Assembly (NCBI GenBank): GCA_963827155.1
Contig: CAWGZV010000002.1
Location: 496,001 to 560,000 of the forward strand
Reading direction: 5' to 3'
DNA: 64,000 nt
DNA from: UTCFX2 sp963827155
GTDB taxonomy: Bacteria > Chloroflexota > Anaerolineae > Anaerolineales > UBA4823
Below the pieces are notes generated by a model. The model did not search any database. It saw only the letters and a list, made by a program, of their open reading frames with translations, and was not told where the DNA came from. Positions 46,787 through 56,767 of the stretch are shown here, one piece after another; position 1 is the first letter of the stretch, and every line of letters begins with the position of its first letter. The position numbers and the translations under genes were made by a program.

Positions 46787-48928
46787 TTACAACAATAATC
46801 TCTGAATTGCTGGCATGAACGAACCGATCAGATGCATAGCCAGCACGAAAATACTCAGACCGAGCGTTAACAAGGAGAAGTAGATCCTGGTCCAGACTGA
46901 CCATTGTCTGCAAATCCACGATCTCATTGAAAGCCCGATCATGCCAATCCATAAAAGCAGCACAATCCAGGGGAGGAAAAAAAGTGGGGCAGAAGCAGCG
47001 CTTATTCCGAAGAATAAGCGATTATCATTCTCAAAAGCCATGCCCAATAAAACAACTATCAAGCCTATCATAAACAGGGAGATCAAAAATCCAGCCGCTG
47101 CAGCAAGCCAACCGGCCAACCCTGAATATTTTCTGCACCTGGGTGAGGTTTTATCCGATTGGGTGTTCACAAGCTCTGAGGCATTTTCTCCACTTGGGAA
47201 GCTTGCATCCAGGATAGTTTCGCTGCCTTGTCTTCTTTTTCGCCTCAGACCACTCAACAGCCAGATCAACGGGATAACAGGAACTGCACTCGCCACACAG
47301 ATCCAAGATGAAAAGAGCAAGAAGAATACTGGCCTGATCTTTTCTTCAAAATTTAATAAATCAAGCCCAATTGGGAAATCGATCGTATTTTGGGGAGTAA
47401 AAAAGCCAACAGATTTATCGATACAGCTGGTATCTGGACTGTTTTCGGGATTATCTAAAAATGCGTTGATGACTGAATTACTGCAATCGCCTTCGAGAGC
47501 CTGTCCATGTCCGCCGGATGGAAAGACGACAGAAAAGGAATTGTCCAGCTTCGATGCAACTTGCTGTGCATACGCCGGAGGGGTAATAGGATCGAATTTT
47601 CCAGAAAGCAAGAGCGTTGGGACAGAACTCCGCACAGGTTGATCGACGCCGGAATCCAAGCGTTCAACATTCCAATTTTCGCAAATCTTCAGGAGATCTA
47701 CCGCTTCGAATTCTTCGGCTTCGGCAATCTGAGGCCTTATCCCATTGAGTTTGTATTCTTCCGGTTGAAAATCGGCGTCTTCGGAACATATTACAGAATA
47801 ATACATCCCTAAACTCATGGATCTGTCGAATAAAAACAGCGAATAAATTTTACTGAAAAAGCGAAAATCGCCATCTTTCGCGTCAGATATCATTCTTGGG
47901 AGCGCCGGAATAAGTGAGCCGGCATAAAGCATTTGGAAAGTCGCGGATAAGAATGCGTCCCCATCAATCACGGCTTGCGAATATTTTTTTGCAGTTTCTG
48001 GATCGGTAAGCTCTATTCTCGCAGGGCGACTGTTCAGCTCGTCTACCACTTTAAAGAACACTTGCTCTAACTCTGGGAAAGCCTGATTACACTCGGGCAA
48101 CTCCTTGCAAGCAGCAAATAAATTTGTGAATGAGGCATCCTCGGTCTGAGCACTGTTCAAAATGAAATTTGTCTGCGGGGGAACTACCGCGTCTAAAACC
48201 ACACTGCGGAGGCTGTCTGGAAAAGCTCTCATAAAATGCAGTCCCAGCAGGGTTCCATAGGAGACCCCATAGAAATTGATTTTGTCATAACCCAAGGCTT
48301 TGCGCAGGTCCTCGATATCTGCGGCGTTTTCTATACTATCGTAGGAAGAGAGGTTTAATCCCTCTTCTTGGGATAACCTTTTTCGACACTCCTCAAGCGC
48401 GCTTATGGAATAACTCCGCTCTTGTTCGTCGGTCAGGTCTTCTTCAACTGTATCAGAAATCAGTTTGTCGAATTCAGCGCAATATAGATTGGGGCGAGAA
48501 TATTTTGTGCCGCGCTGGTCGAAGAGAATGATGTCCCGGTCTGGGGAAAAATCCGATCGATTGGTAATTAATGTCTGAGCATATGTCTCTATTGTAGAGC
48601 CGCCAGGTCCACCTTGAGCCATTACCAGTGGATCAGGTTTTGGAAGAGGATCCTTACTTTTGATTATGGCGACAGCCAGCTTGATTGTTGGTCCGAGCGG
48701 TGCGGAATGGTCCTCAGGCACTATCAAATAACCGCATGTTACATCTTCCCCCTCTACTGCACCGGAAGGAAGCTCGAACATGCAGGATGAAGGCTCGAAA
48801 TTGGGTACCGCTTTTCCTGGATTTGCATTTAAACCATTGGCAGCATACGAATGAGAAAAGGGAAGCAAAGCTGAAATCAGGCAGAAAATCCCTAAAAGAA
48901 TAATCTTGTTAATTCCGAAGATTCTCAT
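46787..48928 (-). CDS. Exported alpha/beta hydrolase (TAP/SlpD-type) with C-terminal membrane module
   Basis: A 713-residue protein with a signal peptide and a tripeptidyl-aminopeptidase-like alpha/beta hydrolase fold. Oxyanion region MAQGGPGGST, nucleophile elbow YGVSYGTLLG, Asp in SGKFDPITPP and His in PSGGHGQALEG. After residue about 525 come five or more hydrophobic segments (FFLLFSSWICVASAVPVIPL, then others), which is unusual for this family and anchors the enzyme in the membrane. Substrate is probably small peptides or esters, uncertain. Confidence 0.82.
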   Translation of the reverse strand: MRIFGINKIILLGIFCLISALLPFSHSYAANGLNANPGKAVPNFEPSSCMFELPSGAVEGEDVTCGYLIVPEDHSAPLGPTIKLAVAIIKSKDPLPKPDPLVMAQGGPGGSTIETYAQTLITNRSDFSPDRDIILFDQRGTKYSRPNLYCAEFDKLISDTVEEDLTDEQERSYSISALEECRKRLSQEEGLNLSSYDSIENAADIEDLRKALGYDKINFYGVSYGTLLGLHFMRAFPDSLRSVVLDAVVPPQTNFILNSAQTEDASFTNLFAACKELPECNQAFPELEQVFFKVVDELNSRPARIELTDPETAKKYSQAVIDGDAFLSATFQMLYAGSLIPALPRMISDAKDGDFRFFSKIYSLFLFDRSMSLGMYYSVICSEDADFQPEEYKLNGIRPQIAEAEEFEAVDLLKICENWNVERLDSGVDQPVRSSVPTLLLSGKFDPITPPAYAQQVASKLDNSFSVVFPSGGHGQALEGDCSNSVINAFLDNPENSPDTSCIDKSVGFFTPQNTIDFPIGLDLLNFEEKIRPVFFLLFSSWICVASAVPVIPLIWLLSGLRRKRRQGSETILDASFPSGENASELVNTQSDKTSPRCRKYSGLAGWLAAAAGFLISLFMIGLIVVLLGMAFENDNRLFFGISAASAPLFFLPWIVLLLWIGMIGLSMRSWICRQWSVWTRIYFSLLTLGLSIFVLAMHLIGSFMPAIQRLLL

Positions 48929-49145
48929 TTGGACCTTTAAAATAAACGAGTGAGATGATTATCGTGAAATCTTAGCGATTATAATACGTCAAACTCTACA
49001 TACAATATTTCTCAGCGGTAATGAACAAATTCATCGACGAAATATGGTTGTTGAAGAAATGTTGAACGTAATTCGAAAATGTCATGATGCAATTTACCCA
49101 GTGGTCTCTTGAAACAATCAATTCAGATTTGTAGCGGAGGAGAAT

Positions 49146-51849
49146 GTGAAAACAGGAAGGTCGATAGAAAAATGGATCCGCCTGAGTCTCTGCACCTTAC
49201 TCCTGACGATATCCTGCAACCTGTTCAGTCATCTTCCAGAATCGAAAGATACACCGACCAAGGACGTTGACCAGCTAGAGCAGACTGCTGAATCAGAAAA
49301 TCCAAATGAAACGGCTGGGGCTCCGGAAGGCACTGAAGAATCACCGGTGCCATTGAGCCAGGGACCTTTATTTGCTGTTTTCGAGGAAAGTCCCGGCGAG
49401 GTGACCGCAATTCTCCAGCATGAGAAAATTGCGCAGGATTTCAGTAATGTCCGAAATCCGTTCTTACTCTCGAAATCACTGATCGAACATTTGGTCAAAG
49501 ATGGATTTGTGGTGAGTAATGGAGTGGATAAAGAATTTTTCTCATTATATGAAAAGGCGCGATATGACAATGAACCGATCTTCGTCACATCTGACTCGCT
49601 CCTTCATTCTTATCATTTGATGTTTGATAAGACGTTGAGAGTGGCGGAGGAATCACACTTTATCCCGCTGCTGCGCGATCTGAACCAGGCTTTACTGCAG
49701 AACAGCCTGAAAACATACGACCAGTTCAAGGATACGGATTGGCGCGATGCGGCGATGAGGAATGTGGCTTATTTCTCTGTAGCCAGCCGCCTGTTAGATG
49801 CTGGCGTTGAAATCCCTGATTATGTCAAGGAAATTGTTGAAACAGAGCTTGCTCAAATAGATGCTGCAGAAGGAATTAAACCATCGGCGGTGTTTCCTGG
49901 CTTAGAGAATGGGGAAGATTTTACTCAATATATCCCGCGAGGTCATTACACGCGCAGCGATGGGCTCAGAGCATATTTTAAGAGCATGATGTGGTATGGG
50001 CGGATGACCTTCAGATTGAAAGGGGCTGATCCAGCAATTGGCAAAGAAGAGACCCGGTCCGCAATTCTGCTTGTGAATATGCTGCGGAATACGGAGGTCA
50101 ATGGACAGCCTGCCTTGCAAGCCTGGGCAGATCTATACGCCCCGACCGTTTTTTTCGTCGGGAGAAGCGATGACCTGACCGTAATTCAATACGGTGACGT
50201 ATTCGACTTTGTGTACGGGAACAATCCAAGCACGGACGCGCTCGATTAATGATCAAAAGCTGGACCAATTCATTTCACTTGCAGAAAAACTTCCACCGCC
50301 AAAAATCCTGGGTATGGTTATCCAAGATTCGGTTGATGAGGAACAAGTCACTAAGGGTCTGCGATTTATGGGTCAGCGGTTCGTCCCAGATGCTTATATT
50401 TTCAGGCAGCTAATATACCGCAATGTTAGCACATCAGAAAACCGGAGGGGATTACCCAAAGGGCTTGATTTAATGGCAGCAATGGGATCTGATAGAGCCT
50501 ATACATTGCTTGAACAGATGGGAGATACGAAATATGAAAATTATCCAGAACAAATGGAAAAAGTACGCGGATGGATGGATGACTTGACTGTCCCAGAATG
50601 GACAGAAACGCTGAATAATGCCTGGCTATACAGCTTCTTTCCACTATTAGAACCAGTTGGCGAGGGGTATCCAGAGTTCATGCGATCAACTTCCTGGTTA
50701 GATAAACAGCTCAATACCGTATTGGGGAGTTGGGCTGAATTGAAGCACGATACGATCTTGTATGCGAAACAAGTTTATGCGGAAATGGGAGGTGGACCGC
50801 CTCCGCCACCGCCGCTCCCGCCGCGTGGATATGTTGAACCAGTTCCTGAATTCTTCGATCGGCTGGCTGCACTGACGGCGATGACTCGCACCGGGCTCGA
50901 ATCTCGAGGTCTGCTCAGCGAACCAGATCGGGAAGGATTGGCTAAAATTGAGGATCTTTCCCGGGCGTGCCAAACAATGGCTGAGAAGGAACTGAGGGGA
51001 GAGCAGCTCAGTGATGAGGAGTACGAGCGTATCCGATATTACGGCGGCGAATTGGAAAAACTGGTCATTTTATCTGCGGATATGGATGTTGAAGGAGAAG
51101 GGATAGGCACGCCGGCAGAAATGGCTGAAGACCAACAGGCGGCGGTAATTGCAGATGTCGCGACCGATCCAGATCCATCTGGGAGTGGATCCAGCGCTCC
51201 AATCGTGCTTGAGGTGGGAGTTGGTCGAATCGATGAGCTGTATGCGGTGGTGCCGATAATCGATATTGATGGAAGAACAGCGCTACAGGTCGCAAAGGGT
51301 GGGGTTTTTTCTTTCTATGAATTTCATTGGCCAGCCGATGACAGGCTAACGGATGAAAAATGGCGCCAGATGTTGGATGAAGGAAAATCTCCTTCCAAGC
51401 CAGATTGGACCGGAAGTTTTCGGGTCGACGAAGGCGCGTACTCAGATCTTTCAAGTGCAGTAGCATCGTTTGAAAATGACCTAACCTATATTTATTGGGA
51501 TCCGGTCTATTCATTGGAAAATCTCTCGCGTGCTCAAGAAGGATTTCGAGCTGAGATTGAAAACCTGGGGAAAGCGAAACAATATATTGGCCACCAGCTG
51601 GTCAATGTGAATTTCCGGTCATTTGATCTTCAGTCTGAAAACAACGCTGTGGTAACCGCCCGAGAGACATGGATGGATAAGCTCTATTCCTTTAGCGGAG
51701 ACACTCCGAGCTACGAAGAGCAGGCGGTCAAAGAGCGAGGACCTTATCCATTGGATGTAACCTACATCCTCGAAAAGGTTGAGGAGAGTTGGGGCTCAGT
51801 TTGGGAGGTTGTGCAAGCTCAGTACAACAGCCAGCCGCCAGGATGGTAG
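49146..51849 (+). CDS. DUF3160 domain lipoprotein, frameshifted
   Basis: About 900 residues when joined. It starts with GTG after GGAGGAGAAT and has a lipoprotein-like signal with TISC. The long DUF3160 region includes VTSDSLLHSYHLMFDKTLR, the tract ALNDQKLDQF after joining, and RFVPDAYIFRQLIYRN. A Pro-rich run lies near GGGPPPPPPLPPRG. The frame changes near 50244-50252, after the residues PSTDALD, where one base appears extra. The C-terminal part carries an acidic stretch that may bind calcium. Function of the family is unknown; its end overlaps the CapA gene start (ATGGTAG). Confidence 0.82.
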
Positions 51850-53549
51850 GTGAATCAAAGGAAGCCTCAGTAAAACTGGACCGAATAAACCGTATTATTC
51901 ACAGGTTTATTCTACTGTTAGGGCTGCTCATTCTTGGATTGGGATCTGCAGGCTTTGTCCCATCAAGGGTCACAATAATTAACGGGAAATCAGCTGAGCA
52001 AAGGGTCTGGGATTATCTGCGTGACAATCAGCAAATCCAACCATCCGAAAAGGTGGTAGAGATCATCGCTGTGGGTGATTTGATGCTCGGTAGGAATGGG
52101 GAGAAGATCCAAGCACCGTTTACATATGTGGCAGACATAATTTCCGCAGCAGACCTGGCGATTGGTAATTTGGAGGGAATATTCTCGAAACAAGAACCTC
52201 TGCAGGTATTGAAAGAAGGCACTGCAACCAAACCGATTCGGTTGTTTGCGAACCCTGCTGCCGCCTTGGAGCTCAAGACAGCAGGATTCGATCTGGTATC
52301 TTTAGCGAACAACCATGCCTTGGATGGAGGTGAAGATGGACTCAGGGACACGATTTCTACCTTGACGATGGCTGGGATCCGAGTGGTTGGCGCAGGTAGT
52401 CCAATAGATTCGGTCGATGAGTGCGTGCAGTTTGAGTTAGAAGATGTAAAGATGTGCTTTTTGGCGGTAAACGCTGTGAATGACGCAGGAAATTCCAAGG
52501 AAATACATTCTGGGAATGATTGGGGGATCTATCCTTTCGATCGGGATCGGATATGCAGAAAAATTCATGAAGCCAAGCAAAAATTTCATATCGTTATTCT
52601 GCTGATCCATTGGGGAAATGAATTCGATGCTAATGCGAGCGTGATGCAACAGAAAGCCGCCCGGGAGTTTTTAGATGCTGGAGTGGATGCGGTTATTGGA
52701 AGCCATCCTCATACAGTCCAAGAAATCCAAATCGACGATGGAGGAAGTGAGAACACAAGCAAAGGTTTGGTCGCATACAGCCTTGGAAATTTTGTGTCTG
52801 ACCAATATGACGAACGCTCTCGAAATGGGTTAGTGCTGCGCCTTCTTTTCGACCAAGTGGGATTACGGGCTGCGGGATTCATCACAGTAAACTCTGGATT
52901 AAAACCGGCATGGGAGAAAACGACTAGTTTCAAGGAACATTCCAGTGTAGTTAAAATTATTCCGAAAAAACTGGCGTTTCGCTGCAGGATCGATCGTTGC
53001 CAAAATGCAGATCCTCCCAACTATTGGCAGGATGGGAAATTCCACGCAGGTACTATAGACCTGACCGGAGATGGTATCGGCGAGAGGATCCAGTTAGTCG
53101 GGAAAAGAGCTCTGATTTTTGAAGAAGACGACCTTGTCTGGGAAAGCCCGCCAGAATGGGAAATCCAGGATATCGCTTTGGGGGATCCCAACCAGGATGG
53201 GAGAGGAGAAGCATTGCTAGCTGTACTAAAAATGGATGGGAAGGGGAAAATCAGGAGCCATCCATTCATGGTTGGATATAGAAAAGGCAGTTATCGATTG
53301 ATTTGGGGGGGGAGCGCAGTGGCTTATCCTATTCGCGAGCTCGAGCTGGCAGATTTGGATGGGGATAAAATCGAAGAGCTTATTGTGCTTGAAGAACGAA
53401 ATTCAAATGAACAAGCGATTACGGTCTGGCGTTGGAGGGAATGGTATTTTCAAAATGGGTGGAGCTCACCACTCGGACAATATTCAAAGTTAAAAGCTAC
53501 CGGATTGGGAAATACTCCAGCATTGATATTGGTCGAGAATGCCTGGTAA
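51843..53549 (+). CDS. CapA-family metallophosphoesterase-like protein with FG-GAP-like repeats
   Basis: A 568-residue protein from the ATG at 51843, which overlaps the preceding stop. It has a signal anchor (FILLLGLLILGLGSAGF) and a CapA fold: EIIAVGDLMLGRNGE, LAIGNLEGIFS, LVSLANNHALDGGEDG, ILLIHWGNEFD and VIGSHPHTVQEIQ, all metal-binding or core motifs. After residue about 385 come three acidic repeats (DLTGDGIGERIQL, DPNQDGRGEALL, DLDGDKIEELIV) like calcium-binding FG-GAP/VCBS units. CapA relatives act in polyglutamate capsule synthesis; the attached repeats are unusual. Confidence 0.82.
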   Translation: MVGESKEASVKLDRINRIIHRFILLLGLLILGLGSAGFVPSRVTIINGKSAEQRVWDYLRDNQQIQPSEKVVEIIAVGDLMLGRNGEKIQAPFTYVADIISAADLAIGNLEGIFSKQEPLQVLKEGTATKPIRLFANPAAALELKTAGFDLVSLANNHALDGGEDGLRDTISTLTMAGIRVVGAGSPIDSVDECVQFELEDVKMCFLAVNAVNDAGNSKEIHSGNDWGIYPFDRDRICRKIHEAKQKFHIVILLIHWGNEFDANASVMQQKAAREFLDAGVDAVIGSHPHTVQEIQIDDGGSENTSKGLVAYSLGNFVSDQYDERSRNGLVLRLLFDQVGLRAAGFITVNSGLKPAWEKTTSFKEHSSVVKIIPKKLAFRCRIDRCQNADPPNYWQDGKFHAGTIDLTGDGIGERIQLVGKRALIFEEDDLVWESPPEWEIQDIALGDPNQDGRGEALLAVLKMDGKGKIRSHPFMVGYRKGSYRLIWGGSAVAYPIRELELADLDGDKIEELIVLEERNSNEQAITVWRWREWYFQNGWSSPLGQYSKLKATGLGNTPALILVENAW

Positions 53550-53604
53550 GTAACTTTCGGCACGAAGGCCGATAGACTGTTTCCTAGGACGAAAATCCTG
53601 GGTG

Positions 53605-54872
53605 TTAGCTGGATGGATTCTCCGTTAGGTCTACTTGCTCGATGAGCTTCAGCAAGGCGTGGTAATTTAGGTTCGCTTTTGGGATGAAAGACGGCAAGAG
53701 AACAAATTCTTGCTCTTTGCTATTATCAGGAGATTTTTCAGAACAATGCGCATTATTACCGCTAGGACCGAGACCATCGATTGTGGGTGCATGAGACCAG
53801 AGGAAATTCCCATCGGATAATCCGCCACGCTCTTCCGGCACGATTTCCATCCCGAAATCTGCGCCAACCTGTTTCCATATTTCATACAGTATGTCTGAAG
53901 CGGGATTTCGCGGCCAAGGGTTTGTTCTAGAAACCATCTGTACCGAAATTCGGCAGGGATAGCCATCATGGCTGGAAATGGACGAAGTGCCATTAAGAGC
54001 CATCATTTTCGCTATCGCAGCCTGAAATATATCTGGAGCGAATGCGCGCATTTCTACTTCTGCTGAGGCGAAGTGGGGACTCGATTGACGACACTGCCGC
54101 CGGTGACGACACCGACATTGAAAGTAAGCTGATTCTTATAGTCTGTGAAGCCTGCAATCTGTTGGATGGTATTTGAGAGCTGCACGATCGCATTTGCACC
54201 TTGTTTGTGATAGTTCCCGGCATGAGCGCCGCGACCCTCGACGCTCACTCTGAACTCGGCTCGACCTTTTCGACTGGTGACAATCGGATACTTCGAATGA
54301 TTAGGTGTCCCGCCTTCGAAAATCAAACAGGCGTTAGTATTTTCGTTCATTCGTTCTTTACACTGCGAGCCAAAATCATTGGAAAGCGTCTCTTCAGAGG
54401 CATCGAGTGCAATCGTCCATTCGATTTGATTGAACAAGTCGGGATTAAATTGCTTGAATAAGTCCATTAGAATAAAAATCATGACCGTCCCACCTTTGAT
54501 GTCCACCGTCCCTGGACCAAAAATTTTTTCGCCGGAAATCTGAAAATGAAAATCATTGATTTTCTCTTCATCTGCCGAAAAAACCGTGTCTAGATGGGAA
54601 ATCATTATTATTGATGGAAAGGGATGCGCCGAGTCAGACTGTTGGCTGTTGATAGGATAATTCATAAAAAGATGATTTCCGAAGTTACTATTCACTGACG
54701 GGACGAATTGCGGAACGAACCCAATTTTGGAAAAATATTCCGCAGTTAGATTTGCAAGCTGGTTAACACCTGAACGATTGGAGGTGAATGAATTGATTTC
54801 TACCATAGATTGAAGCATCTGGATGTATGTGGGTAATCGGAGCTCAAGGTAATCTGTAATTGATGAAATCAT
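53605..54872 (-). CDS. M20-family metallopeptidase (CPG2/ArgE-like), frameshifted
   Basis: About 420 residues when joined, a cytoplasmic zinc peptidase or deacylase. Motifs: ISHLDTVFSADEE with the first His and Asp, GPGTVDIKGG with the shared Asp, DASEETLSND with the catalytic Glu, and later NAHCSEKSP with a His ligand near the end. The dimerisation domain GRGAHAGNYHKQGANAI is typical. The frame changes at a run of C near 54075-54078: VNRVP should continue HFASAEVEMRAFAPD. Substrate is unknown. Confidence 0.85.
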
Positions 54873-54985
54873 GTTAGCGTTCCCTGGATGTCGTTTGTGG
54901 AAAATGAGTAAATATCACGCCGCTTTTCGATTTGAAAAATTCTTCATAGAAGGCAATCTGCGGATTCCAAATTTAACAAAATTAG

Positions 54986-56752
54986 TTAGGGGGCTCGTGT
55001 TGCTGGGGGACTTCCCACATCAGCGATTAGAATCCAACCAATAATCGAGCGGTTTTCACCTTGATATTCGACCAGAACACATTCGCGATTGAAGGTATCG
55101 AATCGCCGTGAATCAGGCAGAAACCTTAAACTGCCGTTGGACGGGATTCTCCCAATAGCATTAAATCCTTCATAACAGCCGCTGCGAGCCCATAGATCGC
55201 GAAGCGCAACACCTAGAAAAGGTGTTGGAGTAGGCGTGAATGTCGCAGTTGGGGTCGGCGTCAAGGTTGGCAGTGGGGTCGAAGTGCTGGTCGGTGTTAA
55301 TGTAGCGGTTTGGGTGGCGGTGGGGGTGGTTGTGGGGGTTAAGGAGGTCATATACCTGGTAAACTGACCGAAACCCAAATAAATCAATAATGCGATCACC
55401 AACAGACCTAAACCCACAGCGCCAATCTTGAGAAGGGCTGAAATTGTATAATACCCAGATAGCTGACGCTGTAAGCGGTTTACTGCTGGATCGTTGGGAT
55501 ATTTCAAACGAACTTCCTGACTAATTTTTGCGGCGGTCGAAGGCCAGCGCCTGTGCTGATCAAAAGCTGCGGTTGCTTGCGAGAGTTCGTCTTGATATCG
55601 TGATGTTTCTCTCAGCAAACGATCCACTTCGGATTGCAAATGGTCCAAACTTTCGTCCAATCCGGATAAGTTGCGGATTTGATCGAGCTGCGATTTGGCT
55701 TGCTTTGCGAGATACATCGTTTCATCCAGGGTTGCTGCACGTTCAGCCTGGATTTTCAGCTCTTTAGCCTGGTCATGGAGCGGAGCAACAGCGCGTGGAA
55801 TTACTGCTTCCAATCGTGCCTTTATTTTTAATAATGCGGGATTATCGCCATATTCTCCGGTCAGTAGATCGAGCTCGGATTTTGCTTGAGTCACCATCTT
55901 CGGATCGATATTTGGAGAGGCGAGGGTTTCATTGATTCCGCGGATTGAATCCCGGACCTTCCTAAATTCCTGAGCTTTGTCTCCATACTTGGGCAAACCG
56001 GTAGCTCTCGATGCTGTCTCTACCCGCTCAATAGCTTCCTCGAACCGACCCTGGCTGAATATTTGAATCCCTTCATTGTATGAGATTTCTGCATCGATGT
56101 TTTCTTGCAGCTTCTGCTCGAACTCAAGCCCTTCTTGCCAGCGATGAATACCCAATTCCCGCAGAGTAGCCTGGGCTTTCGTCAACATGTTCAAGGCATC
56201 GTTGAAGCGCCCTACCCGTGCAGCAGATTGAGCTTTACCGAAGGCAGAGGCTGCTTCAGGTGGGAGGGCGACCGGAGGGATATAACCGGTTCGCAGGTAG
56301 TTCTCGGATTCAGCCCGGTGCTGGCGGGCGCGATCCCAATTCGGCTCAAGCTGGAGGGTGCGATCGAATAACTTTATCGCTTCCGCATATCTCCCGCTGT
56401 AGAAGAGCTTTTCTGCTTCTTCCATTTCCCGTTCAGCGAGCGGTTCCCTTCCTTTTTTGGCGGCTTGATCTGCTGCTTCAAGATTGGATTGCGAACCTGA
56501 AGAAGTTTGATCATTCGCAAGATCTGCTTCGCTGCTCCCGATCTCCAAATCCTCGATCTGTCGAATTCGGGTTTTCAAATCTCGACGCATGGTTTGCAAG
56601 TTTTCTTGCTCTATTGACGTGAAATCGGGATAATCGGAAGAATTGATCAATTCTTCGATATCCAACAGAATTTTTCTTAGCTCCATTATCGAAGCTGTCT
56701 CAGCCTCTAAGAGGTTTTGGACTGTTTCTTTAATACTATCAATCTCGTTCAA
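54986..56752 (-). CDS. TPR protein with membrane anchor, Thr/Pro stalk and small C-terminal domain
   Basis: A 588-residue protein. The N-terminal half is alpha-helical with TPR-like repeats (AEKLFYSGRYAEAIKLFDRT with LQLEPNW, then GRFNDALNMLTKAQA and IFSQGRFEEAIERVETA) and coiled-coil segments. A membrane helix (ISALLKIGAVGLGLLVIALLIYLGF) is followed by a long Thr/Pro-rich stalk of about 45 residues and a roughly 85-residue C-terminal beta-like domain with three Cys (SGCYEGFN, RECVLVEY). It lies 15 bases downstream of the tandem kinase gene in one operon, so it is a likely substrate, scaffold or signal-output partner. Confidence 0.7.
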   Translation of the reverse strand: MNEIDSIKETVQNLLEAETASIMELRKILLDIEELINSSDYPDFTSIEQENLQTMRRDLKTRIRQIEDLEIGSSEADLANDQTSSGSQSNLEAADQAAKKGREPLAEREMEEAEKLFYSGRYAEAIKLFDRTLQLEPNWDRARQHRAESENYLRTGYIPPVALPPEAASAFGKAQSAARVGRFNDALNMLTKAQATLRELGIHRWQEGLEFEQKLQENIDAEISYNEGIQIFSQGRFEEAIERVETASRATGLPKYGDKAQEFRKVRDSIRGINETLASPNIDPKMVTQAKSELDLLTGEYGDNPALLKIKARLEAVIPRAVAPLHDQAKELKIQAERAATLDETMYLAKQAKSQLDQIRNLSGLDESLDHLQSEVDRLLRETSRYQDELSQATAAFDQHRRWPSTAAKISQEVRLKYPNDPAVNRLQRQLSGYYTISALLKIGAVGLGLLVIALLIYLGFGQFTRYMTSLTPTTTPTATQTATLTPTSTSTPLPTLTPTPTATFTPTPTPFLGVALRDLWARSGCYEGFNAIGRIPSNGSLRFLPDSRRFDTFNRECVLVEYQGENRSIIGWILIADVGSPPATRAP

Positions 56753-56767
56753 GCTTCCTCCCCTTGG

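Noticed and set aside
46941..47642. 233-codon plus-strand frame opposite the alpha/beta hydrolase gene
   Set aside because: It mirrors the catalytic and membrane parts of a well-supported gene and shows no independent motif.
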